The position numbers were made by a program, and so were the translations under genes. 32,497 bases of DNA from Sphaeroforma sirkka (Eukaryota; Opisthokonta; Ichthyosporea; Ichthyophonida), in NCBI GenBank assembly GCA_001586965.3, contig LUCW03001443.1, forward strand, positions 90,001 to 122,497, given 5' to 3'. Shown here in pieces: positions 1 to 25,174 of this stretch; position 1 is the stretch's first letter; each line of letters starts with the position of its first letter. Below the pieces are notes generated by a model. That model searched no databases and was not told the DNA's origin. It saw only the letters and a list, made by a program, of their open reading frames with translations.

Positions 1-158
1 GCAAATCTCCGGCAGCTACAAAGTCGAGCGAAAAGCCAGAGCGTAAAATGGCTAATCGAGATACAGAGCAGAAACGTCGCGACATGTTCAAGGCGAGCAT
101 CGAAGATTTACGTTTAGAAGTGGTACGCGTTCTTGATGATCTTGAAACTTGCAAATAA
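1..158 (+). CDS. 3' part of an unidentified coiled-coil-like gene (5' end outside window)
   Basis: Frame 3 is open from the window edge to a TAA at 156-158. It reads as a charged, helix-prone segment (KPERKMANRDTEQKRRDMFK, then ASIEDLRLEVVRVLDDLETC), typical of the end of a coiled-coil protein. I do not recognise the family. The TAA may not be the true end: no AATAAA follows within 900 bases, whereas other genes here have one 16-160 bases after the stop, and a good splice donor (GTACGC) starts at 123 in phase 0. If that donor is used, the exon ends at 122 and the gene continues downstream. That the stretch is coding is an inference from composition alone. Confidence 0.5.
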   Translation, partial: KSPAATKSSEKPERKMANRDTEQKRRDMFKASIEDLRLEVVRVLDDLETCK

Positions 159-673
159 TGTTCGATGTAAAGCATCTCGTGTGAAGATGTCAAACTACAC
201 GAGCAGTCCGAAGGCAACTTTTCTGGATCGAGGCACGCATAGACAAAAATCGGTAGCATATGATAATATGGTTCTTCTGCGAGACTCATATTGCCATGTT
301 GTTTGTTTCAACCAGACCATGCAACTGAAGTTCCAGAACAAGCAGGCGGGAAATCTTACTACTTTACCACACCCCCAAACCTACACAAAAGCTGAAGTGC
401 TCAGAGAGGGTATGAGTATTATTGAAGTTTCGGTATTGTTTTAGGATCACTTGGCTTTCGTAAAGCTATATCCATTGTACTGCACACAAGTTAGAGATGC
501 CACAGTCCTGGCTGTTGCCTATCGACTTCAAAGTTAGCATAGTCAGCTGTACACGATGTGTGATAGTTTTTATTGAGTGTATTAAGAGGGGTGTAATGAT
601 AGCATAAAACTTCGGGCGTCAGATTCGTTACTCGCGAACAAGTAAATCACTTTGTAATTGTTGCCTGATACAG

Positions 674-888
674 CTGTTGACTGTCTCAAATGGCTTCAAG
701 ATCGTTACACGGAAATATTACAGCAGAAGCACGAACTTCAACTGAAAAACAGTTGTGGACTTTCAATCGCCAAGATTCAAGAACCCCCGGACGCAGATGC
801 GTCTGAACCAGAGTATGTGCTGATGAATTGTCAATATCCATACACCTGTACCAGAAAAAACGGAACTACGTCAACAATACCTATTTGA
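674..888 (+). CDS. Candidate downstream exon, unidentified protein
   Basis: An open frame follows an AG acceptor at 672-673 and runs to TGA at 886-888. It starts VDCLKWLQDRYTEILQQKHE, a helical, Gln/Glu/Lys-rich segment like that of the frame at 1-158, and then becomes a polar tail. It could belong to the same gene. The acceptor at 673 needs a phase 1 donor, while the best donor upstream (123) is phase 0; acceptors near 726-729 would be phase 0, but their polypyrimidine tracts are poor. The exon structure is therefore unresolved, and the coding nature rests on composition. Confidence 0.3.
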
Positions 889-1168
889 TACGTTCGAGCT
901 CTGGCCAGTTTGTGTAAAGATTTCAGGAGGAGCAAATACATTTTCTAATAGCTAGAGCGCAGTCTTGAACAAGACAGGTGGGTATAATACGCTGATAATA
1001 GGAAACGAATATACACAAGGATCACGTAATCACATTCATACTGTTACGAACACACAGGAAGAGCCTCTCGTCGTCATCGGAACCATCTTCAATCCATTGA
1101 GAACTGTCCCTAGAGGAATTAATTTCGTCCCCGCCATTACCGCCATGTAAACACAGAGAATATTTGTG

Positions 1169-1174
1169 AATAAA
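1169..1174 (+). terminator. Candidate poly(A) signal AATAAA
   Basis: This is the first plus-strand AATAAA after the candidate gene at 1-888. It lies 281 bases past the TGA at 888 and 19 bases past another in-frame TAA at 1148-1150, which could end a further small exon behind the AG acceptor near 1060. It may mark the 3' end of the first gene. Confidence 0.35.
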
Positions 1175-1539
1175 CCTGTTGTGATCCTTATTTCTACTAT
1201 CCATAAAAGAATATCCAATTCGATGTGTCTATTAGCATAATACCGGAAGAGAGCTAAATGAGTATAAACCATATACATTTTAGTCTAGAGACGTACACTG
1301 ACGTATATATTATAACGAAGCTGGACAGGCCCGACCCCTGCCCTTGTCGTGAATAAAGCAACGAACAAGTAAGTGAACAAAACAATACTATTCTTGGGGC
1401 CAGTAGATGAGACTTTACATATATGCATGTATATAAAAAATGTATATATACTCGTATACATGCATATATGTACATACTTACATACATACACACATATGTA
1501 AATACATTCTATAAATATACACGCACACACAATTATATA

Positions 1540-1586
1540 TATATATTATAGACAGATGTAGATAGAGACAGATATATACATATAGT

Positions 1587-1626
<40 letters not shown>

Positions 1627-1643
1627 TACACATCATACTATAT

Positions 1644-1699
<56 letters not shown>

Positions 1700-1890
1700 A
1701 CATACATATATATATATATATCACATGCACACACGCACGCACACACACATCATATATATGGGCATAACATAAAGCTGCGTATATATTATATGGTTGTATA
1801 ATATATAATATATATATATATATATATACGCGCACGCACACGCACACGTATATCATATATATATATATATATATATGCATACATACATGC

Positions 1891-1928
<38 letters not shown>

Positions 1929-2004
1929 GTGTATGCATGTTGCAATGATACACAATAACACATCACACATCATCACATCACACACACACACACACATGCA
2001 CACG

Positions 2005-2040
<36 letters not shown>

Positions 2041-2042
2041 AT
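1540..2042. repeat. TA/CA microsatellite block
   Basis: The block consists of long alternating TA runs (best near 1591-1622, 1650-1692 and 1902-1928) mixed with CA/TG and CATA runs (1980-2020). Weaker TA-rich DNA extends left to about 1415. The apparent open frames across it, all Tyr/Ile/Cys/Val repeats, are products of the dinucleotide repeats and not genes. It separates the plus-strand gene at the left edge from the minus-strand secreted-protein genes. Confidence 0.95.
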
Positions 2043-2270
2043 TTATATAAATGTATGTACGTGGTTGTGTTTAGATGTATACTATGTACGAATTCACATA
2101 TATCTATAATTGTGAGAAGAGTATATTTGATCATTCAAGCATTTGCATGCGCTGCAGAATAACTTTAAACACCGAGGTAGATGATGTATATTCTACCGCA
2201 CACATATTTGCATCGAATAATATTCGTGTATATTACGCGCTTAATACGAACAATACGCATAACTTGAGAA

Positions 2271-2528
2271 TCAAGATTCAATAATGTAGAAAACGACGCG
2301 ATATTGTTCTTGGTAGTAGCACGTGGGTTTGCAATAGGAACATTTCGTGAAAAGTTCGAGACGCCCATCTGCCGGCCTGATTACGTTTTCACTTCGGTTT
2401 CTCACAGATACCGCGCAGATGGTAGTACCTCTTTGCAGTTCAACACAACAATTATCACAGAGCAATGTAGATCCAGACGTTTCTAATATCGAAAGTAGCA
2501 GAAACGGAACAACTAACTGAAGTCTCAT
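2271..2528 (-). CDS. Small secreted cysteine-rich protein (85 aa), family unknown
   Basis: The start MRLQLVVPFLLLSILETSGS is a textbook signal peptide (about residues 1-20). The mature part is short, with seven cysteines at 24, 27, 28, 38, 63, 66 and 70 (CxxCC, then C, then CxxCxxxC) and one N-glycosylation motif (NRS, 44-46). I chose the ATG at 2528 because the signal peptide begins there; the frame is open upstream to 2600, but that extension is not signal-like. It lies 219 bp downstream, on the same strand, of another secreted cysteine-rich gene (2748-3731), which may make the pair functionally related. The odd cysteine count and hydrophobic tail could mean a missing 3' exon. I do not recognise the family. 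Confidence 0.5.
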   Translation of the reverse strand: MRLQLVVPFLLLSILETSGSTLLCDNCCVELQRGTTICAVSVRNRSENVIRPADGRLELFTKCSYCKPTCYYQEQYRVVFYIIES

Positions 2529-2629
2529 ACGCAGCTCAGAACAGCGTGTTCCTTGAAGCCCAGAAATATGGACTTGCTCATAGCTCCCAACAAAACTCAA
2601 AAGAACATGCCATCATGATAGTAGAAGTG

Positions 2630-2635
2630 TTTATT
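2630..2635 (-). terminator. Poly(A) signal AATAAA of the antistasin-like gene
   Basis: The plus strand reads TTTATT, which is AATAAA on the minus strand, 113 bases beyond the stop of the gene at 2748-3731 and about 100 bases before the ATG of the next minus-strand gene. This supports two separate, closely packed transcripts. Confidence 0.5.
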
Positions 2636-2747
2636 GTCTGTACAGCTATGCGTGACTATGTTCTTTTCTACAAATAGACTGAGTACAAAGGAAAATTGAT
2701 TAGTCGATTTCTCTGTAGGAATATGCTCTATAAGTGTAGTAAACAAC

Positions 2748-3731
2748 CTACTTGCACATACAAGTGTGGCAACCAAACTCGTCCATCACATTGCCCTGAG
2801 GACAGTAAATCGCACACACATAAACACACTCAGCTGGAGGTGCAGTCAGCGAATCTGCTTGGTCCTGGTCTGCCATTTCATTTTCGGCTGATTCCTCTTC
2901 TGCGTATGGCGCAGGAAAGTTAGATTGAGGCACATTCCATTCTGTATTTTTTTCGGACGTATCATCGTTCACAGAAGTGTCTAAATTTGGTGCAGTGAAG
3001 TAAGTTTGTGGTATATTCCACTTCGCTTCCTGTTCTGGCATTCCATTGATCTCAGTAGTGTCAATGTTTGGTGCAGGAAAGTAGGTCTGAGGTACGTTCC
3101 ACTCCACAATTTGTTCCTGTTCCGGCGCCACATCCGGTGCGGCAACATTTGAGTGTGAGTCCGGAAAGCTGGTCTCAGGTACATTCCAGTCAACGATTTC
3201 CTCATTGATATTGTTCTTAGGTTGATTGATAGCAGAATCTTCGTCCTGCATACCGGGTCTCTGTTCCTTCATCATCTGCCGGTCTGTTTTGGCCGCCTGT
3301 TCATCCTTCTTGGATACGTCACCTTTTGGCGGACGCTGTTGCTGTGCTCGGTCGTTGTTTGCTTTGTGTATTCCCTCGCATATATTATTTGAATCCTCAG
3401 CAGCCAAGCAGATTGAAACACATTGTTTCATTTCCGCTTTGGGCAAATCAGAACAGCTTGTGCAACTGTTGTTGATAAAATCATAGCAGGCCGCCTTCGC
3501 TTTCATCTTGACTACGCGTTCACCGCATACGCTGGAACTATCTTCCGTTTCCAAGCAATTCAAAACGCACTCCCGCCGACTTGTTTCCAGGCCTGCCCCC
3601 TTGCACCCTCCACAAGTAGTATGAATAAACTCACGACAGGACGCGCTAGGCGCGTGGGGTATCGTATTTGCAGTAGCGTTCCATGCCACGGTGCTCATCA
3701 AGAATAAGAAAAAATTCTTTGAGGCAACCAT
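2748..3731 (-). CDS. Secreted protein with two six-Cys modules, WNVP repeats and an antistasin-like C-terminus (327 aa)
   Basis: A single open frame. Residues 1-21 look like a signal peptide ending AWNATA. Two similar modules follow: cysteines at 32, 40, 43, 55, 59, 69 and at 82, 90, 93, 104, 108, 118 (C-x7-C-x2-C-x10/11-C-x3-C-x9-C), both ending in a CLxxEDSxxxC-like segment. Residues 125-175 are a polar linker. Four repeats of W-N-[VI]-P-[QE]-[TS]-x-F start at 182, 211, 238 and 265, spaced 27-29 residues. The last 26 residues (cysteines 302, 306, 310, 321, 324, 326, with PQG and DEFGC) match the antistasin pattern C-x3-C-x3-C-x2-G-x4-D-x2-GC-x2-C-x-C. Antistasin modules in leeches and other animals inhibit serine proteases; inhibition here is inferred from one module only. 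I do not recognise the N-terminal modules. The first ATG is used and a poly(A) signal follows. Confidence 0.75.
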   Translation of the reverse strand: MVASKNFFLFLMSTVAWNATANTIPHAPSASCREFIHTTCGGCKGAGLETSRRECVLNCLETEDSSSVCGERVVKMKAKAACYDFINNSCTSCSDLPKAEMKQCVSICLAAEDSNNICEGIHKANNDRAQQQRPPKGDVSKKDEQAAKTDRQMMKEQRPGMQDEDSAINQPKNNINEEIVDWNVPETSFPDSHSNVAAPDVAPEQEQIVEWNVPQTYFPAPNIDTTEINGMPEQEAKWNIPQTYFTAPNLDTSVNDDTSEKNTEWNVPQSNFPAPYAEEESAENEMADQDQADSLTAPPAECVYVCAIYCPQGNVMDEFGCHTCMCK

Positions 3732-4293
3732 TTTGATTTAAATTAGATACAGTGTATACTCTGTGAAGTCAACAACAAGAATGAAAATTACGATCGGATC
3801 CGTGTACTCTTATTTAAAATACACTATCATCGACAACAGCAGATGTTCGTCAACTGTCAAGACTCAAGTTGTCGTCAAGTTCTAAAAAGTGAAGTATGTA
3901 TTTCTTACGTTTTCAAAAATAAAAAAAACCTTTGAAGAATGTCGATGTACGAAAATGTATCGTTTCGAGTGGATCATGTGTTAAAAAAACAAATTCCTTC
4001 TTTTGTTATCCATGGTGTTCGAACTTCGATCTTATGAAATATATTTCACGGGGCTTTGGGCTCTGGGCTCCGACTTCCGAGCCTCCGCCCTCCGGCCAAC
4101 GAAATATGTACTTTAATTGATTTGTTGTTTTGTTTAAAAAAATAAACAAAAAACACAAACACAAAAAGTCTGAGTTTGGTTTCAGAGTATTTATGTATGT
4201 ATTTAGTGACTAGTGAGTACAATCAGTACATACGGAGTCCAGACTCCAGAGATAGAATTAAATAAATAAAAGTCTGCAGACTGCAGGAGCAGG

Positions 4294-4370
4294 GTCTTCA
4301 CTCTTCAGTCTTCAGTCTTCAATTTTCAGTCTTCAGTCTTCACTCTTCACCTGCCACTTCACTCTTCAAA
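4294..4370. repeat. Imperfect tandem array of CAGTCTT/CACTCTT
   Basis: About ten imperfect copies of a 7-base unit (CAGTCTT, CACTCTT, CAATTTT variants). A perfect 12-base palindrome (AGTCTGCAGACT, 4271-4282) lies just upstream. No coding potential. Confidence 0.7.
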
Positions 4371-4788
4371 GTTCAGAGAGAGAGAGCTATCAGCTATGTA
4401 TGTATATATAGCGACACTTAGGAGTTACGACGCTATGGTTGGATTCGCGAATTTAATCATAGGCTACTCTTGACAAATCCCCCGGCATTTTTGTTTGTTA
4501 TAATATTTATTGCAATAGAGAATAGACTTATAATAGAGAGTGAATTCAGAATCGAAACTTTGGAAGGCTATGTACATACATACTACGCTCTTGTAACAGA
4601 ATTCGAGCAGCAATTCATGGTAGCATACAAGGAGTTAGGGGTCTGGAGCAGCAACTTGTTCCATACCGGGTGTTATGGGCGATTTGCCTGACCACACCAC
4701 TGCCTTAGTAGCAATGCGATGGGACAAGGGATGAAGTCAAATCTGTGCGAACTCTGTCACCCTGGCCCCTGGGGGCTGGTCCTTATGA

Positions 4789-5098
4789 GGTCGCGACATG
4801 TCGTCTGAAAAAAACATGTAAACGACCGTCGCGACGTGTCGTCTGAAACATGTCGTATGTCATTTAAATATATATACTGGACATGTTGTCATACATACAG
4901 TCGTAATTTTTCAGAATTTTCATGTTCACCCATTGTTAATCGATAAAAGGTCCCGTGATGATTGGCGAAATTATTAGATATTGATATTTCAGAGAGTCAT
5001 GATTTCTTCAATCTCGAGTCGGCCATAAGACATGTCGCGACATTGGGGTCGCGACATGTCGCCTAACGAAACATGTAAACGACCGTCGCGACGTGTCG
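4789..5098. repeat. Pair of 52-53 bp direct repeats built on TCGCGACATGTCG
   Basis: Copy 1 (4789-4841) and copy 2 (5047-5098) both read GGTCGCGACATGTCG, a short variable part, CATGTAAACGACCGTCGCGA, then CGTGTCG. They are 258 bp apart in the same orientation. The core is itself nearly palindromic, and a partial ACATGTCGTATGTC lies at 4848-4861. The DNA between the copies is AT-rich without an open frame. It could be a small non-autonomous element or a duplicated site; no transposase or target-site duplication was found. Confidence 0.7.
5029..5060. repeat. Perfect 13-bp stem hairpin
   Basis: GACATGTCGCGAC (5029-5041) and GTCGCGACATGTC (5048-5060) are perfect reverse complements around a 6-base loop. 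The right arm overlaps the start of the second direct repeat copy, so the hairpin is unique to that copy. Confidence 0.8.
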
Positions 5099-5129
5099 CT
5101 ATGGGCAAAAGGCATGTCGTTTACCAGCT

Positions 5130-5395
5130 CAGCAGTGAGTGTCACCACAGTCAGTCAGTCATCACTTACCAGTCAGGCAGTCACCAACTCACCACTCAGT
5201 CACTTACCAGTAACCACTCAGTTACTCACCCAAAAAGTGACCCTCTCTCTCTACACTGTCTATAGTCTATATACTCATAGACTCTCACGGTCTCAACTCT
5301 CACCGCGTCCTGGAACTCCTGTCACTCACCACTGTCACCACTCACCAGTCACCACTTACCAATCACCACTCACCAGAGACGACACCAGGCATCAC
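5130..5395. repeat. Cryptically simple DNA rich in CAGTC, CACTC and ACCAGT words
   Basis: The tract is made largely of shuffled short words (CAGTCA, CACTCA, CACCAGT, TTACCAGT) without a fixed period, so it is not a clean tandem array. Several overlapping frames are open by chance because the words contain few stops. I see no gene. Confidence 0.55.
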
Positions 5396-5627
5396 AAGAG
5401 TGGATACCGACTTAACCACCGTCCACCAGAGTCAGGCAGTCATCTGTCATTAGTCATTACAACTTTACAAGTCACCTGCGTGGCTGTGTGTATCCCAGGG
5501 CCAGAAACCAGGACTCAGGAGTCCAGGAACCAGAGCGGGCACAGGCCGTACAGGTACCATATAAGGAATTTTTAAAATATATAAAAAACAAAGCTGTTGT
5601 CAAGTGTCAATATTGTTGGGCTATACA

Positions 5628-5646
5628 GGGCGCCAGGCCTGGCCGC
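5628..5646. repeat. GC-rich palindrome around GCCAGGCCTGGC
   Basis: GCCAGGCCTGGC (5632-5643) is a perfect 12-base palindrome in an AT-rich setting. The core GGCCTGG followed by a GCC-rich stretch recurs at 28078-28095 and about 28974-28986, which suggests a dispersed GC-rich motif. Confidence 0.6.
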
Positions 5647-6117
5647 CCCCAGCAAGCAGCTACCAGTTATGTAAATAGCACATATAGCAGAGTAATATGT
5701 AGTGGACCAGTGGTTACAGGTGTTTAGTCATTGACTTGTTGAATACACTGAATAGTGAATAGAATATAGACTATAGACCATTCACCATTCACCATATGTA
5801 GTGAGTAAAGTCAAAGAGTTGAATGGATTTTGGAGACACCTGTCGCGGCTGACGGCCTGACGCCCGGCTGACATTTTGATATTTTTTAATTAAAAAAAAA
5901 ACACAAATATCCCCTCACGCCTCACGCGCTCACCCGCACTGGCTCACCCCCCGGGCCCCCAGGTTTACGAAATTACGTTTTGTTACATGACCATTTCTGT
6001 AGAAAGAAAAGTAAAAATATGAGAGGGAAAAGAACGGCGAGTCATGGACGCTTGCTTATTTAATTTATTTGTAGCCGTACCGTAGTAGAGTATGTATTTT
6101 TATTATTATATATTTTG

Positions 6118-6133
6118 TATAAATGTATAAATA
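6118..6133 (+). promoter_or_regulatory. Two TATA-like boxes before OPLAH
   Basis: TATAAAT at 6118 and TATAAAT(A) at 6126 lie 72-87 bases upstream of the OPLAH ATG, a reasonable distance for a core promoter with a short 5' leader. This is by consensus only, and the AT-rich background lowers the weight. Confidence 0.4.
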
Positions 6134-6204
6134 ACGATTGGACCGTGGGCACACAACGGCTACAACAACATCTCTGTAGTGTAAGTGCAGCCGTAAGCCG
6201 CATA

Positions 6205-23054
<16,850 letters not shown>

Positions 23055-23069
23055 AGCTCGCCCAACTCT

Positions 23070-23075
23070 AATAAA
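23070..23075 (+). terminator. OPLAH poly(A) signal AATAAA
   Basis: Starts 16 bases after the OPLAH stop codon, implying a very short 3' untranslated region of about 30-40 bases. Confidence 0.7.
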
Positions 23076-24215
23076 TAGTACCAAAATGATTACTGGCATG
23101 CTTGTATAGCCGCTGGAATATCGGCTGAATACAGAAATTACCCCTCGGATCGGTGCGCATCTAATGATGTTCGCTGATCATCGTCAGATATGCTACATCA
23201 ATATATATCAACTGTTTGAAGCCTGATAGTCTTAGTATCAATCTATAGCCTGGATTGGAGCCATTCCACGGACGAATATTTCTTATTTACGTGATTCTTA
23301 TGAATTCTGCATGTTGAGCCTAAATCACAGCGGATACTGCACTACACCTATTTCTGCACACGACGAGAAATCAGACAAGCACATTCGATGAGACACCAGT
23401 GGGTAGCGTCTAGACTCCGCATTCAATCTCTCAGTGAATATACATACTGATTCTACAAATATTTTGAATAACCTATTTTTTCTTGTCTTGCGGCTGCATC
23501 AGCTATTGATAGATAGTAAGTGTGGGTAGCAGGTGTGAGCTGCACCAAGTTTTATTATTTCAGCTGTAGTTGGTGCAGTACATTCCAGGAGGTATATGCG
23601 TATTAAGTTCGCCATAAGCTGAGTATTTGAAATAACATATGACAATATACACTTGTACTGGGCAAATGCCCAAAATTCGAAAATCTATATCGGATAGACC
23701 CATTTCAAGTTTAGCATATTTGGCAGAGTTTATTTGAAGTAGACTACACACTATGGTTTACTATATGAGATTGGCTTCATGACTAACCACTAGGGGTTCA
23801 AGCAGGCTACTTCAGTAGGGCCATAGCTAATCCATGGTAAACACAACTGCTACTCTAGAGACGTTAATACACATGATTACGACTATTGTAAAGGTCAAAG
23901 CTGAAGATACTATAATTTTACTTCTGTCAGACTAGTGCAGGCCTGCAGGGCCAGATGGGTGTTGGGTCCGAAATAGATGTTGAGGCTAGTCAGGTCCATC
24001 ACTACATGTGATTCTATCGCGTCATCACACTTTCTATACTGCTTTTTTCTTTTTTTGAAAAATAGACTTACATTCTTGTACTTAAAATACGTAAACTAAA
24101 GGGCATACATAGCCTTCTTTTATTAACAACAGTATTCATTTAAAAAAATATTGATGCATATATGTAAAATACCGAATACCGATATTTATATCCTCTCTGG
24201 ACAAAAAGATAAAAA
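23076..24215. other. Intergenic stretch with no visible gene
   Basis: AT-rich single-copy-looking DNA after OPLAH. The only open frames are short and have no recognisable composition. I see no RNA gene, repeat array or mobile element. Confidence 0.6.
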
Positions 24216-24449
24216 GGATCGGATATGCGGATTGAGTACTGTACATAGTACAGTGGTACATACTATACAAGTATCTGACCACAAAAAAAAAAGGATCTGG
24301 CATGCGGATTGAGCACTGTATTTACATAGTACAGTGGTACATACTACATTAGTATCTGACCCCAAAAAAAGGATCGGATATGCGGATTGAGTACTGTACA
24401 TAGTACAGTGGTGCATACTACATAAGTATCCGACCCAAAAAAAAAGATC
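24216..24449. repeat. Three-copy 77-bp tandem repeat with a palindromic core
   Basis: Copies start at 24216, 24293 and 24371. Each reads GGATC(G/T)GGxxATGCGGATTGAG, then a palindromic core (ACTGTAC-ATA-GTACAGT at 24238-24254 in copy 1), then GGTACATACTA, AGTATCTGACC and an A-run of 7-10. The A-runs separate the copies. Copies differ by a few changes. A minus-strand open frame across the array is a by-product. Confidence 0.9.
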
Positions 24450-24523
24450 TAAATTAGATGACTAACCAAGGAGCGGCGAGGCTTGGAGTCCTTGGTGCCT
24501 TACCACTTGGACTGTCTAATTTA
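24450..24523. repeat. Nested foldback beside the 77-bp array
   Basis: TAAATTAGA (24450-24458) pairs with TCTAATTTA (24515-24523), and inside this ACCAAGGA (24465-24472) pairs with TCCTTGGT (24489-24496) around a GC-rich loop. It starts directly where the 77-bp array ends. The reverse strand has a weak tRNA box-A-like word (AGTGGTAAGGC), but no box B or cloverleaf. Confidence 0.5.
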
Positions 24524-24981
24524 TGTCAGATGACCAGATCAGGTGAGAAGAGGTCTTGTTTTGGCCAACTCAATATTGACATCTAATATCGGAATTCGGA
24601 AATTATGCGTGGCACACTTTATTTTCAATTAAAACTTGCACTATTGCAGTGCACAACTTGTACGTATCATAACCTTCTATAATAGCACCACGTGACTCGA
24701 ACATGAATTTAAAAAAAATAAGAAATATAATACACTGTGAAATGTGAATTATAGAAGGCAAATGATATAGAAAATACTTGTGTAGTGTGTACCGTGTGGC
24801 GTGTATGCTGAAGCTATTATTTTATCTAGCTGAATGCAGGCTTGTCTCTGAATACATATCGTAGCTGAACTCCTGAAGACACCTTTTTTATAGAAATAGA
24901 AAGTAAAACCGAAGCCCTAACTTTTCGAAGAAGGTCTGAAGCAGATCTCGGTTTTTTATCGTTGGCGTTTTTCCAAAACCA

Positions 24982-25174
24982 CGCGGCCTAACGGCCGCGG
25001 GGAAAGGGCCCACGACCCACGCCCCACGGTCTACCTATTTTTAAGTCCACGCCTTCAAGAAACAGGGGAGGGAAGTAAACAAAAAAGCAAAAAATCAAAT
25101 CGCCTATATTTTTTTTATTAAAGTAAAAAAAAATTACCGATTTTTGGGCTTTGGCCCGTGGGGCGTGGGGCGTG
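24982..25174. repeat. GC-rich foldback: short hairpin plus 19-bp inverted repeats
   Basis: CGCGGCC-TAAC-GGCCGCG (24982-24999) is a perfect 7-bp stem. CACGACCCACGCCCCACGG (25011-25029) pairs with CCGTGGGGCGTGGGGCGTG (25156-25174) at 18 of 19 positions across 126 bases. The enclosed part has poly-T and poly-A tracts (about 25109-25134) that can pair with each other. The layout resembles a small foldback element or an extruded structure. No open frame lies inside. Confidence 0.65.

Larger units (their letters stand above)
3732..6117. other. Gene-free intergenic stretch, low complexity with GC-rich islands
   Basis: No open frame here resembles a protein. The stretch holds an AT-rich spacer (3732-4040), GC-rich islands (about 4050-4098, 4758-4780, 5628-5650, 5914-5962), a heptamer-like CAGTCTT array, paired TCGCGACATGTCG repeats with a hairpin, and a 250-bp tract dominated by CAGTC/CACTC/ACCAGT words. 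Poly-A runs occur near 4133 and 5886. It lies between the divergently transcribed antistasin-like gene and OPLAH. Confidence 0.7.

Noticed and set aside
1022-1204. Minus-strand frame with an acidic segment (GGNGGDEINSSRDSSQWIED)
   Set aside because: It looks protein-like, but three frames on both strands are open here, and a plus-strand poly(A) signal at 1169 favours the other strand; no start or partner exon is visible.
1254-2021. Long minus-strand open frames rich in Tyr, Ile, Cys and Val
   Set aside because: They are translations of TA and CA microsatellites; no domain and no unique sequence.
3732-6117. Transposon or virus-derived coding sequence in the gene-free stretches (also 23076-30111)
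   Set aside because: I looked for polymerase, integrase, transposase and capsid-like frames on both strands and recognised none.
24450-24523. Possible tRNA or tRNA-derived element on the minus strand
   Set aside because: A box-A-like word is present, but no box B and no cloverleaf with a 7-base acceptor stem.
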